DNA of 64,000 nt from Acidobacteriota bacterium (GCA_003225055.1 QIAU01000121.1:1-64000); one strand, 5' to 3'. Positions 45,334 through 54,033 are shown, counted from the stretch's first letter. Made by a program: numbers and translations. Notes: generated by a model from the sequence alone, not told the origin.

Positions 45334-47496
45334 ATGCACCGATTGTTAATTTTTTTGACCGTGCTTCTTAGTGTTCCCGCGTTCTCGCAGACCAAGCATC
45401 CTTTCACCTTCGAAGACATGATGGCCCTCAAGCGTCTGAGCGAGCCGGTGCCTTCGCCGGACGGCAAATGGGTCTTATTTAGCGTCGTGGATGTGGACCT
45501 CAGCGCGAATACCAAAACACCTCATGTCTGGATTGTCCCGATTACTGGAGGTGATTCCCGGCAGATTATTAAAGACCAGGATGCCGACCGGCCGCGCTGG
45601 GCGCCCGATGGCAAGCGCTTCCTGTTTGTGTCCACGAAAGAAGGCGGTTCGCAGATCTGGATCGCGGACTTCGACGGCGCCGCAGGGACCATGACCGGAG
45701 TGCACAAGCTGACCTCGATTGCTACAGAAGCCAGCGGGCCGATCTGGTCGCCTGATGGAAAGAACATAGCCTTCACTTCTGATGTTTATCCGGAATGCCC
45801 CGACGAGGCCTGCAATAAGAAGAAGCTGGACGAAGCCGCCAAATCGCCGGTCAAGGCGCTGATCTTCACGCGTCTGCTTTATCGTCACTGGAATGCGTAC
45901 AAGGACGGCAAGCGCACCCACATTTTCGTAATTGAAGTCCCTGCCATAGGTGGGCCACTGGGGCGACTTATTTCCAATACCCCTCGCGACCTCACTCCCG
46001 GCGACTACGATTCCCCCGTCTTCAGCCTCGGTGGACAGGACAACTACGCCTTTTCGCCCGACGGCCAGGAACTCTGCTACGCCTCGAATCACGACAAGGT
46101 CGAAGCGGCTTCGACTAACAGCGATTTGTGGATCGTTCCGGTGAATATCGAGGCGGGCGCCTCGCCCGCCCAGGCGAAGAACATCACTGCTGACAACCCC
46201 GCCAGCGACTCCACTCCCCTCTACTCGCCGGATGGCGGGTATATTGCGTACCGCGCCCAATTTCGTCCCGGATATGAGAGCGACCGCTTTCGGCTCATGC
46301 GGTACGACCGCAGAACTGGGGAGAAGAAGGATCTGACCGAGAATTTTGATCATTGGGTTGGAAGCTTCGTCTGGATGCCCGATTGCAAAGCGATCGCCTT
46401 CAGCGCGGATCACAAGGCGCACGCTTTGATTTACCTCGTCCAGACACAGCCTGCCGATAAAACCGGCACCCGCTTTTCCAAACGTGCCCTGGTAGCTGGA
46501 TACAACGATGACTTGGCGGTGACGTCAGATGGAAAAACATTGCTGTTCAGCCGCATGTCAATCACCGCACCAAACGAAGTCTACGCGAGCGATGCCGCTG
46601 GCGATGGTTGTCCTGCGATGACCGGGGATGTGGATCGCGGAAAAGAAAATTGCTCCTTGAACCCGGATAGGGCTGTCACCAGACTCAACGAGCCGCTCCT
46701 GTCCCAAGTCAGCATGTCAAAATTCGACTCTTTCTGGTTCACCGGCGCCCACGGAGACAAAGTCGAAGGCTTGCTCCTCAAGCCGCCCAACTTCGATCCC
46801 AAACAAAAGTATCCGGTGAAATTCCTTGTGCATGGCGGACCTCAGGGAGCCTGGGGTGACGACTGGAGCTTTCGCTGGAATCCGGAACTGTTTGCCGCCA
46901 ACGGCTACGTGGTCATAATGATCAACTTCCACGGCTCGACCGGCTATGGTCAGAAATTCATTGACGCTGTCAATGGCGATTGGGGCGGCGCTCCATTCGA
47001 AGACCTGATGCTCGGTCTCGACTACGCCGAAAAAGCGTATGCCTTCATCGACAAGGACCGCGAGTGTGCGCTGGGTGCCAGCTATGGCGGCTACATGGTT
47101 AACTGGATTCTCGGCCACACCGACCGCTTCAAGTGCATCGTCTCGCACGATGGCATGTTCGACAGCGAATCCGCCTGGGGCACGACCGAGGAGTTGTGGT
47201 TCAACGAGTGGGAGTTCAAAGGCACGCCCTACACGAATCGCGAGCTCTACCGCAAATGGTCACCCCACCTGGCAGCAACCAGCTTCAAGACGCCCACACT
47301 GGTTATTCACGGGCAGAAGGATTATCGGCTCGATGTCTCGGAAGGACTTCAGCTCTTCACTACGCTTCAACGGCTGAACATCCCGTCGAAGATGCTCTAC
47401 TTCCCCGACGAAGGCCATTGGGTGCTGAAGCCACAGAACAGCCGGCTGTGGTATCAGATGGTGAATGACTGGGTCGATCAGTGGGTGAAGAGGTAG
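45334..47496 (+). CDS. S9 family prolyl oligopeptidase-like peptidase
   Basis: The 720-residue product has a signal peptide (MHRLLIFLTVLLSVPAFSQ). A beta-propeller of TolB/DPP-like repeats follows (SPDGKWVLFS, APDGKRFLFVS, SPDGKNIAFTS, SPDGQELCYAS, SPDGGYIAYRA). The C-terminal hydrolase has Ser583 in GASYGGYM, Asp663 in HGQKDYRLD and His695 in DEGHWVLKP, the complete triad. It probably cleaves short peptides in the periplasm. A GGCGGGCG-CCT-CGCCCGCC palindrome (46152-46170) is in frame within the propeller and encodes EAGASPAQ. Confidence 0.92.
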   Translation: MHRLLIFLTVLLSVPAFSQTKHPFTFEDMMALKRLSEPVPSPDGKWVLFSVVDVDLSANTKTPHVWIVPITGGDSRQIIKDQDADRPRWAPDGKRFLFVSTKEGGSQIWIADFDGAAGTMTGVHKLTSIATEASGPIWSPDGKNIAFTSDVYPECPDEACNKKKLDEAAKSPVKALIFTRLLYRHWNAYKDGKRTHIFVIEVPAIGGPLGRLISNTPRDLTPGDYDSPVFSLGGQDNYAFSPDGQELCYASNHDKVEAASTNSDLWIVPVNIEAGASPAQAKNITADNPASDSTPLYSPDGGYIAYRAQFRPGYESDRFRLMRYDRRTGEKKDLTENFDHWVGSFVWMPDCKAIAFSADHKAHALIYLVQTQPADKTGTRFSKRALVAGYNDDLAVTSDGKTLLFSRMSITAPNEVYASDAAGDGCPAMTGDVDRGKENCSLNPDRAVTRLNEPLLSQVSMSKFDSFWFTGAHGDKVEGLLLKPPNFDPKQKYPVKFLVHGGPQGAWGDDWSFRWNPELFAANGYVVIMINFHGSTGYGQKFIDAVNGDWGGAPFEDLMLGLDYAEKAYAFIDKDRECALGASYGGYMVNWILGHTDRFKCIVSHDGMFDSESAWGTTEELWFNEWEFKGTPYTNRELYRKWSPHLAATSFKTPTLVIHGQKDYRLDVSEGLQLFTTLQRLNIPSKMLYFPDEGHWVLKPQNSRLWYQMVNDWVDQWVKR
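46152..46170. repeat. GC palindrome inside the S9 peptidase gene
   Basis: GGCGGGCG (46152-46159) and CGCCCGCC (46163-46170) pair around CCT. The sequence resembles the stem of the 31-bp repeats at 1350 and 4369. It encodes a short Ala/Gly/Pro stretch that would fit a loop of the propeller. Confidence 0.5.
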
Positions 47497-47587
47497 GCTC
47501 TAGGCACTAGACTCCTCGTCTAGAGCTCGCTTCGTACCCAGCGCCGAAGCCCAGAGCCGAAGGCCTAGCTTGAGCCGAGAGCCCGAC

Positions 47588-48193
47588 TTAGTACTTCAGC
47601 CCGCCACCCATGGTGTAGCCAATCGAGATCCCGTAGCGCGCAGCGCGCCCAGAGCTGAACTCGATGTTATTTCGGACCAGGTACAGTTGTGCTTCCGGGC
47701 GCACGAAGAAGTTGCCAGACACGTACAATTTAAGGCCACCGCCAAAGTGGCCCATGAAGTGATTGCTGCTGACGTAATTCGTGCAGCCGGAAAATCCGCA
47801 ACTGATGGACGTGTATATCCGGATGCTTTCCGCTCCGATTCCGGCCATGGCTTCGGGAGAGACTCTTCCGTAGCGCCGGGTCCAGATGCCGTTGAAATCG
47901 TAGAACAGCGGCCGGTACGGCTGCGTCGGATCGCCGGCATAGAATGAACGGCTGGCTCTCCAGGCTACCTCGCCGTTGATTCCCACCTGACCCTTGTAGA
48001 AGATGAAATCGCCACTGAAGCTGGGGTAGGCTCCCCCGCGGAGCGAGGGCAGCGGGAATCCCTGAGAATTAATTTTCGTGGCCGGCGCGGAGACCGTGCC
48101 CATACCGAAGGCTACATCCATTTGCTGGGCGCGAGCAGTCCCGGCAATGGTCACCAGTGCCGAGAAGATTGCAACTAAAGCGATTTTTTTCAA
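47588..48193 (-). CDS. Outer-membrane beta-barrel protein, unknown function
   Basis: The 201-residue product has a signal peptide (LKKIALVAIFSALVTIAGTARA, with initiator TTG). The mature part shows alternating hydrophobic strands rich in Gly and aromatics and ends in GISIGYTMGGGLKY, as barrel proteins do. TTG 48193 is preferred because GGAGG lies seven bases upstream and the signal peptide begins there. The longer frame to 48265 has no such site. A CxxxxxC pair (SCGFSGC) is in a likely loop. Confidence 0.75.
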   Translation of the reverse strand: MKKIALVAIFSALVTIAGTARAQQMDVAFGMGTVSAPATKINSQGFPLPSLRGGAYPSFSGDFIFYKGQVGINGEVAWRASRSFYAGDPTQPYRPLFYDFNGIWTRRYGRVSPEAMAGIGAESIRIYTSISCGFSGCTNYVSSNHFMGHFGGGLKLYVSGNFFVRPEAQLYLVRNNIEFSSGRAARYGISIGYTMGGGLKY

Positions 48194-48460
48194 ATGATCC
48201 TCCGGAAACGGGCAGAGGTTGGACGCGGTGCTGATGTGATGGAGTCCTGACCTTTTGTCTGCCATCGTTAATACAGCTGCAAATTAGATGACGGCCATCC
48301 GGGCGCGAGATGTAAAGAACATTAAAGAAGGGACATGACATAGTCAATGAGCAGCGCCTCTCGCTTCGAGCCGGCCAGGCCACCTCCTGCCGAAACGCCG
48401 CCGGGTTCGCGGTTATTCTGCCCTGCCACGTTCGGGCCCCTCCAGGTGGATTCGAGTTCA

Positions 48461-49215
48461 ATGCTGTGCCGCGTTGGTTCCCGACGTTGCGATGATTCCC
48501 AATCTCGATTCGCCCCGTATTAGCGCCGGGGGAGTCGCGAGGCTGGCCAAGGCGAGCGCGTCAGAAGCAAACAGAAATCGGTGAGGAGCAGAGAATAACT
48601 GGCATGGGGTAATCGGAGCCAGCTTCCGCGCCGCCCTCGCTGCAAGCATCATTATCGGAACGAAAAAACATCTGCCAGAAAGTCACAACCGCGCCCTCGA
48701 CCGGGTTGGCCGGGGACGATGAATCGGTGGCTTGGACGATCACAGGCTGGAATGGTTCCCCCCGCCAACTATCGGCGCGCTGCCTGATACTCGCCGCAAT
48801 TCGATATTGGAGAGTGGCACGTTGTTTACCGTAAGAATCGCACAGGGTGAACCCGGAGAAACACATGCCTTACCCGCAGGTCGCCAGAGAGATTGTGAGT
48901 CGGCACCGTCGTGCCTGCGCATCCATTGATATCGGCGTACGCGATGCCTGAATTGAGCGTGGCATTACCTGACACGACCTGAAGGACCACGGGTCTCCCC
49001 CTCGGCGGCCACCCTTTGTCCAGGACCGTTGTGACAAGCGGCAGATCGATTGTCGCGTTTTCAGCGACCCAGCGATAGGGTGCGAGTACAGCCATGTCGA
49101 GGGCGGAGGAGCATGCGCTTACGGTTGCCTTCACGTTCCTCGCCGAATTGTCCTCGGCGCGCTCGAGTCCCATTACTACCTGGCCGTCTTTATCGAGATG
49201 GAATCGGCCCTGCCA
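48461..49215 (-). pseudogene. Remnant of a bacterial Ig-like domain protein
   Basis: Minus-strand pieces in different frames line up as one protein. The first has YRWVAENATIDLPLVTTVLDKGWPPRG and VVLQVVSGNATLNSGIAYADINGCAGTTV. Then comes CVSPGSPCAILTVNNVPLSNIELRRVSGSAPIVGGGN, then FQPVIVQATDSSSPANPVEGAVVTFWQM, then RGESRLGIIATSGTNAAQ. NPVEGAVVTF is the repeated-domain pattern of Big_1-like Ig domains. At least three frameshifts separate the pieces, and neither end has a start or a clear stop. Confidence 0.65.
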
Positions 49216-49358
49216 TCACCGGGAAGGAGCGGAAGGAACAGAAGCGGGGATACAAATTTATGTTAGGAGGCTGTCGACGACATGGCTGTGCCGAAGGTCA
49301 CTGGGTTCCGTGCCAATGGCAGAAGAGTCCAAGCACAAAAAGCACAGATCCTTCTTCG

Positions 49359-49457
49359 CTCAGAGTTCGTGACTTTTTTGAGCGATTTTTCCGGCACGCA
49401 AGCTGCTTGTTTTCAGCATCACTCCGCGCGAGAAAACGAAAAGCCACAAACTCTCAG
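49359..49457. mobile_element. MITE-like element, copy C
   Basis: Core 49364-49452 (89 bp) starts AGTTCGTGAC and ends GCCACAAACT, with CTCAG duplicated at both edges (49359-49363, 49453-49457). It is the shortest copy, but shares AGCGATTTTTCCGGCACGCA, AGCTGCTTGTTTTCAGCATC and GCGAGAAAACGAA with the others. Minus-strand flanks are GCCATCCTGAG | element | CTGAGCGAAGAAGGATC. The right-hand CTCAG holds the stop codon (TGA) of the YihY gene. Confidence 0.78.
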
Positions 49458-50416
49458 GATGGCAAGAGGGGGTCTTGGTGGTCGCGAAGCTGCAGGCGCG
49501 CAGCCGAGAGATGGGCTCCCGTCAGCAGCAGCAGTCCCGATAGAAAGGCCCAAAACATCATGGTTACGGAGACGGTGAATGGTCCGTAAACTTCCTGGAG
49601 GCTCAACCACGGAAGGGCCAGGATATAACCGTACTTGAGAGCTTCCGAAAGCAAGCCGGTAGTCACCGCTGAAGGCAGTACGGCTCTTGCTGGAACCTTG
49701 CCGTTGGGTAGAAGCCAGTAAATGAGGAAAAAGATAGTGATACTGGTAGTGATGGCGAAGATCTTCATGACGATGAACCCGATCATGTGAACCAACAAGG
49801 TCAGGCGCCCGTGCAGCAGCGACTCAAGCAGATGAATGTTGCCCGCCGTCCCGGCAATCGAGAGCAAGGCCAGCACGCCACAGCCGAATGCCAGCACTAA
49901 CGAGATCAATTGATTCCCCAGGTAAGACCGATTCTTGGGAAATCCCCAGATGCGGTTCAGCGCTACCTCCAAGGGGAGGAAAATTCCAGTCGAGGTCACC
50001 AACAGCATCACCAGCGATGCCAATTGCACGCGATGCCTTGCACCCACCAGAGCATTCAGGTTTCTAAACACGAAATCCTGCCCGGCAGGCAAATAATCGA
50101 GCAACAACTGCTTAACTACTTCGTACATCGTCTTCGAGTGGAAGACGCGTCGAATCAGAGTCATCAGCAGGACGACAAAAGGAAAGAAGGCGAGGATTGC
50201 ATTGGCGGCAACAGAGAACGCGAAGGTGTGGACCTCCGTGCGCAGCAGGTACTTCAATGTAGATAAAACCATCCCGGACTGCGGCGCGGCTTTCGGCGAT
50301 GCGGGCGCAAGGATCGCTCCGGACTTGCTGGGGACGATAGATGGAATGGTTTCCGGCACTCGGTGAAAATATCGTATCAAAAGCCCGCGTGCCAGTTCTG
50401 ACCCGGAGGTAACCAT
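49454..50416 (-). CDS. YihY/BrkB-like membrane protein
   Basis: The 320-residue inner-membrane protein has about six segments and family features: AFSVAANAILAFFPFVVLLMTLI, GIFLPLEVALNRIWGFPKNRSYLGNQLISLVL and VYGPFTVSVTMMFWAFLSGLLLLTGAHLSA. The family was once called ribonuclease BN, but that activity belongs to another protein, so its function is unknown. Its stop codon lies in the CTGAG edge of MITE-like copy C, so the last residues (DPLLPS) may be encoded by the repeat. Confidence 0.85.
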   Translation of the reverse strand: MVTSGSELARGLLIRYFHRVPETIPSIVPSKSGAILAPASPKAAPQSGMVLSTLKYLLRTEVHTFAFSVAANAILAFFPFVVLLMTLIRRVFHSKTMYEVVKQLLLDYLPAGQDFVFRNLNALVGARHRVQLASLVMLLVTSTGIFLPLEVALNRIWGFPKNRSYLGNQLISLVLAFGCGVLALLSIAGTAGNIHLLESLLHGRLTLLVHMIGFIVMKIFAITTSITIFFLIYWLLPNGKVPARAVLPSAVTTGLLSEALKYGYILALPWLSLQEVYGPFTVSVTMMFWAFLSGLLLLTGAHLSAARLQLRDHQDPLLPS

Positions 50417-50830
50417 GGGCGCGGCAGGCCCTTATAACGATTTGATAAATAGGGTGGTTAGGAAGTAAACGTTGTTGACCCGCAGTCACATCAAGAAAAT
50501 CGATGCTTGCCAAAAAGGTAAGTTCCTGAATATTATCTTCTGCCGCTGTCGATAGTTCGGCAGCGGTAGTTCAACGCTTCGTTTTTCGGGTAGATGTTTC
50601 TTGTGTCTGGCAGTCGAAACTCGGGCAATCTAAATGGGCTCCGGAGTTTTGTGCCAAGGTTTGGACGGCGCAGAACTCGGGAGCCCCTTGCAGTTGCACG
50701 TGTGAGTCTGCAAGCCGAAACAAGCCACCCGCTCCGCTTTCGAGCGCTTTTGGGGCGCGTTTCCGGCTTTGGGGAACGTTCGGGCGCAAGGAAGTATCTC
50801 AACTACTGCAGAGCTGAAAGGAGTACTTTT
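50417..50830. other. Intergenic region and long csp leader
   Basis: No gene is supported in these 414 bases. The longer frame running into the cold-shock gene is not recognisable protein. A likely leader includes a hairpin near 50541 (CTGCCGCTGTCGATAGTTCGGCAG), and other GC-rich pairings before the AAAGGAG site. Cold-shock mRNAs in other bacteria have long structured leaders that respond to temperature, so this is a candidate, not shown. Confidence 0.4.
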
Positions 50831-51034
50831 GTGAGAGAGAAGGGCACAGTGAAGTGGTTCAATGGGGCAAAAGGATATGGTTTCATCCAGCGCTCCACCG
50901 GGGAGGACGTCTTCGTACATTTCTCCGCTATCCAGGAGAACGGCTATCGCACGCTGAACGAAGGCGAAACAGTGGAGTTCGATCTCTTGAAAGGCCCCAA
51001 GGGCTTTCAGGCGGCCAATGTAGTTCGCGTATAG
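50831..51034 (+). CDS. Cold-shock domain protein
   Basis: The 67-residue single CSD protein has the RNA-binding motifs KGYGFIQ (RNP1) and VFVHF (RNP2), preceded by [11 protein letters not shown]. It binds single-stranded nucleic acid and unfolds RNA. Translation starts at GTG 50831 behind AAAGGAG (spacing about seven). The long upstream frame is disregarded. A strong terminator follows at 51061. Confidence 0.95.
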   Translation: MREKGTVKWFNGAKGYGFIQRSTGEDVFVHFSAIQENGYRTLNEGETVEFDLLKGPKGFQAANVVRV

Positions 51035-51060
51035 AGCTGCCGATCCCCCGCTATTCGCTA

Positions 51061-51090
51061 ACCCTCTCAGCTTGCTGAGAGGGTTTTTTT
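51061..51090 (+). terminator. Intrinsic terminator after the cold-shock gene
   Basis: ACCCTCTCAG (51061-51070), loop CTTG, CTGAGAGGGT (51075-51084) and a run of seven Ts form a near-ideal terminator 26 bases after the stop codon. Confidence 0.93.
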
Positions 51091-51136
51091 GTGTGCCGAG
51101 CATGCTCGACAGCTTGGAGGTGCAAGTCCTCCACCC
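51091..51136 (+). mobile_element. Possible 5' stub of a group IIC intron
   Basis: Directly after the T run the sequence reads GTGTGCCGAGCATGCTCGAC, then AGCTTGGAGGTGCAAGTCCTCC. GTGYG is the 5' consensus of bacterial group II introns. The small palindrome and the GGAGGTGCAAGTCCTCC hairpin resemble their domain I start. Group IIC introns are known to insert just behind terminator hairpins, exactly this position. No intron-encoded reverse transcriptase follows, so only a 5' stub would remain. The resemblance is from memory. Confidence 0.45.
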
Positions 51137-51541
51137 AATTGGCCGCTTAATTTAATTTCGTGTCTCATTTTTAGGGTGCAGTCAAGATCGTCCCCTATCT
51201 TCCCGGTCAACTTGTTGATTTCCGGTAACGTTGCGCCGCCGTCCCTTTTTGCCCCGGGCAAACTGAGCCCGCATCTTCCGGCTATGCAACTGAGATCGCT
51301 GGGCTTAATTAACTTTCAGCAATGATTGCTACAATTTCTAGAGAAGTTACCAAAGTGTAAATTTGTGCACCTGCTTCGGTTACTTGCTCAGTTATCCGGC
51401 GATAGATTGGAATAGTTACCCAGCACCTGAGCCCTCCCCTCTTCGGCACCAGAACGCCTAGACCGTCAGATACCGGAGCTCGATTACGACAATGCCGGCA
51501 AGGGAGACAAGGTGCAATTCTCTTCAGGAGTCAGTACACAA
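51137..51541. other. Intergenic region before the small barrel protein
   Basis: About 405 bases hold no supported gene. Apart from a weak TACAAT at 51330-51335 that could be a -10 box without a good -35, no clear structure is visible. The sequence is less GC-rich than the genes around it. Confidence 0.4.
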
Positions 51542-52027
51542 ATGAAGAAACTGATCGGCGTTGCCATATTGCTTTGCTTTTTCTCGTGCCTCACCTTGGC
51601 ACAGGAAACACCTAAGCCTGAAGTATTCGGTGGGTACCAGTTCACCACCATGAATCCTTCGTGGAATGCCAGCGGCTGGAACGGCCAGGCGAACTTCTAC
51701 GTTACACGTTGGCTGGGCGTCACCGGGGATTTCAGCGGCGCCTATAGCTCAGGTGAGCACTTTCACACCTACACCTTCGGGCCGGTGGTCTCCACGCATA
51801 AGGGGAGCCTTTCTCCCTTCGTGCATGGGCTGTTCGGTGGAGCCCATGCTTCGGCAGCCGGCGTTGGCATCAACGGAATGGCAATGATGTTCGGCGGCGG
51901 CATGGATATGGGCCGCAAACAGATCGCGGTGCGCCTGTTCCAGGCCGATTGGCTGATCACCCGCTTCTCCGGCGTCACCGAGAAGAACAACGCTCGGGTT
52001 TCGACCGGAATTCTGTTCCGCTTCTAA
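51542..52027 (+). CDS. Outer-membrane beta-barrel protein (small porin-like)
   Basis: The 161-residue product has a signal peptide (MKKLIGVAILLCFFSCLTLAQ). A mature part of about 140 residues has alternating strands (EVFGGYQFTTMNPSWNASGWNGQANFYVTRWLGVTGDFSGAYS) and a final ARVSTGILFRF with terminal Phe, the usual signal of outer-membrane barrel insertion. ATG 51542 was preferred over GTG/TTG-type upstream starts, since CAGGAG lies upstream and the signal peptide begins there. Function unknown. Confidence 0.78.
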   Translation: MKKLIGVAILLCFFSCLTLAQETPKPEVFGGYQFTTMNPSWNASGWNGQANFYVTRWLGVTGDFSGAYSSGEHFHTYTFGPVVSTHKGSLSPFVHGLFGGAHASAAGVGINGMAMMFGGGMDMGRKQIAVRLFQADWLITRFSGVTEKNNARVSTGILFRF

Positions 52028-52107
52028 CTACTCGCGGTTTAGCGCAGGTGAGGAGGGCGATCCTGGGATCGTCCTCCACGCGGCGCTGTATTTGGTTGCG
52101 AAAGGCT

Positions 52108-54033
52108 TTACTGCACCTCAAGGGATACCAGGTCACCCTCCGATCTACCGCTGGCTTTGTAGTTCACCGAGGTGGCGCGGTTGCGCCACTCGCAGGAAAA
52201 TTCATCGGCGCCAATCACAACTAGTGCTTTGTAATCTGCCGTGTGCAGTTTCAAGATGCTGCCCCCGGAAGAGACCGTCACCGTCGCCGCCGGGGCTTGC
52301 GAGCAATCCACCGAAACAATTTTGCCCTTCAGGTATTGCACCCTTCTTCGGTCCGGTGCACGCGGTTTCGTTTTGGGCTCTTCGTTTTCAGATTCGACAT
52401 CCGTTTTCTCATTATCGGAAGTCTTCGCTTCTGCCCTTTTGGGCGGTTCTTTTTTTTGAGGTTGTGCCGCCCGTTGCGGCTCAATCCCATACTGTTTGAG
52501 GAAGGGGAGGTCTTCCAACTTCTTCCGCGCAGACGACGCAATCTGAGGGTCGGCACTGCCCTTAAGCCGCTCCAGAATGGCTTGCGCTTTGTCCCAGTTC
52601 TTGCCGGCTACATAAATGTCGGCCAGATCGAGAACATATGATTCCTTGCGTGGACTAAGCTGAATGGCGGTGCGCATAGTGTCGGTCGCGGCGTGAGTCC
52701 CGCCACCTTCCAACTCCGCTAGGCCCAGCAGGTGATAGGCTTCGGCCAGCTCGGGATTCCAATCAATAACGGTTTTCAATCCCTGTTGTACGTTGGCCAG
52801 GCTCTCGAGGACTTGACTCGAGGCTTTTGCCTTCCGGAATTTGAAGACGGCAAAGTAAAAGTGCACCCAGGGATCGTTCGGATCACTCTCGGCCGCTTGC
52901 GCGAGTTCATCGTCGGCCTGCTTGAAATCTTGCTTCTCAATGTAGGCGTATGCGAGGGCGCGATGCGCCACTTCGTTGTCCGTGGGGTCCTGCGCCAGCG
53001 ACTGAAGGTCCCTCATCCCTTGCTCGCTGTGATCGGGCTGACGTGCCATCACGTCTCCCACTAGAGCGTGGGCGTCGTCATCGCTGACCTTCTTGACCAC
53101 TAGAGCGAGCTCGGGTCCGAATGGCGCGGGAGCATGAGAAATTTGGTCCTGAGCGGTTAACGTCGTCTTGAGGGATTGAAAGTAGTCGACAACCGCTTTC
53201 TTAAACTGCTCGGGAGTCATTCCAAACGCTTGCTGCAGAGCTTGTGTGACCGGCATCCTCTGGTTCTGCACAAGCTCAAAGTACGTGCCGATTTTGGGTA
53301 GCATGTCATTGGCCAGCAGGTAATGCATCACGATCCAGGACTCAGCGGAGAAGAGTTCTCGATGCGCATCTTCCCGGTGTTCGGGCGTGTCCAGGCGCAT
53401 GGTGAGCAACTCGTGCATGTCGAGCCATGCCGCACTACTCAGCAATTCGGATAGCGGCCTGGACGAAGTGCGAGCCTGACTGGCGTTTCCTGCGGGAGCC
53501 TGGGAGGGGACTCCCGGATCGCCGCCGATCTCGACAGTCTTGTTGTCCACCCGGATGCTGGAGAAATAATCGGCCAGACCTTCGTCAAACCAAGCTTGGG
53601 TCGGCGGATAGTTGCCGTCGAGCAGCATATGCGCCATTGGGTGTGCTACCGCGCGCCAGGGCTCATCGGTGGACAGGTTCAAGACGATCAAGTTGCGGTC
53701 CTCGCCAGGTAAAAAAAAGCCGGGGGCGTTCGTCGGCCTGGAGCCAGCTAGCGGACAGAGGCCGGCATAGTCGTTGTCGTTCTTGAGGGCGAGGACCTGG
53801 ACGGGCACCGGCATCTTCAGCTTGTCGCGCATGATGAGCTGCCCGAAGACCGCGCGCATCTGCTCAAGCCGCAATGCTACTTCACGGCCCTTCTTCTCGC
53901 CGCCATCGGTAACCACGGAAAAATGCGCAGAGTGGATCTCAAGCCACCCTTCTTTGGTTGCGGGCTTCTGATCGGCGAGCATGGCGCCCGAAAGCGCCAG
54001 TGAGATCGCGAAGATTCCCAAAGAGGATCTCAT
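52108..54033 (-). CDS. Exported TPR protein with degenerate DUF1570-like peptidase domain
   Basis: The 641-residue product has a signal peptide (MRSSLGIFAISLALSGAMLA). A gluzincin-like domain follows to about residue 270 (SAHFSVVTDGGEKKGREVALRLEQMRAVF; QAWFDEGLADYFSS), then TPR repeats near 330-480. In the zinc motif the family has HExxH, but here it reads AHPMAH, with Pro in place of the catalytic Glu. The downstream DEGLADYF glutamate is kept. It may bind a metal or peptide without cutting. A Lys/Glu-rich linker precedes a final beta-rich part. Confidence 0.8.
   Translation of the reverse strand: MRSSLGIFAISLALSGAMLADQKPATKEGWLEIHSAHFSVVTDGGEKKGREVALRLEQMRAVFGQLIMRDKLKMPVPVQVLALKNDNDYAGLCPLAGSRPTNAPGFFLPGEDRNLIVLNLSTDEPWRAVAHPMAHMLLDGNYPPTQAWFDEGLADYFSSIRVDNKTVEIGGDPGVPSQAPAGNASQARTSSRPLSELLSSAAWLDMHELLTMRLDTPEHREDAHRELFSAESWIVMHYLLANDMLPKIGTYFELVQNQRMPVTQALQQAFGMTPEQFKKAVVDYFQSLKTTLTAQDQISHAPAPFGPELALVVKKVSDDDAHALVGDVMARQPDHSEQGMRDLQSLAQDPTDNEVAHRALAYAYIEKQDFKQADDELAQAAESDPNDPWVHFYFAVFKFRKAKASSQVLESLANVQQGLKTVIDWNPELAEAYHLLGLAELEGGGTHAATDTMRTAIQLSPRKESYVLDLADIYVAGKNWDKAQAILERLKGSADPQIASSARKKLEDLPFLKQYGIEPQRAAQPQKKEPPKRAEAKTSDNEKTDVESENEEPKTKPRAPDRRRVQYLKGKIVSVDCSQAPAATVTVSSGGSILKLHTADYKALVVIGADEFSCEWRNRATSVNYKASGRSEGDLVSLEVQ

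Noticed and set aside
47507-47523. CTAGAC-TCCTC-GTCTAG hairpin as a terminator of the S9 peptidase gene
   Set aside because: No T run follows and the stem is only six pairs. It is more likely one of the AGCTA-type words.
50541-50580. tRNA-like sequence (GGCAGCGGTAGTTCAACGC)
   Set aside because: No acceptor stem or cloverleaf can be drawn around it.
50594-50830. N-terminal extension of the cold-shock protein
   Set aside because: A perfect ribosome site and the family start at GTG 50831. The upstream residues are not protein-like.
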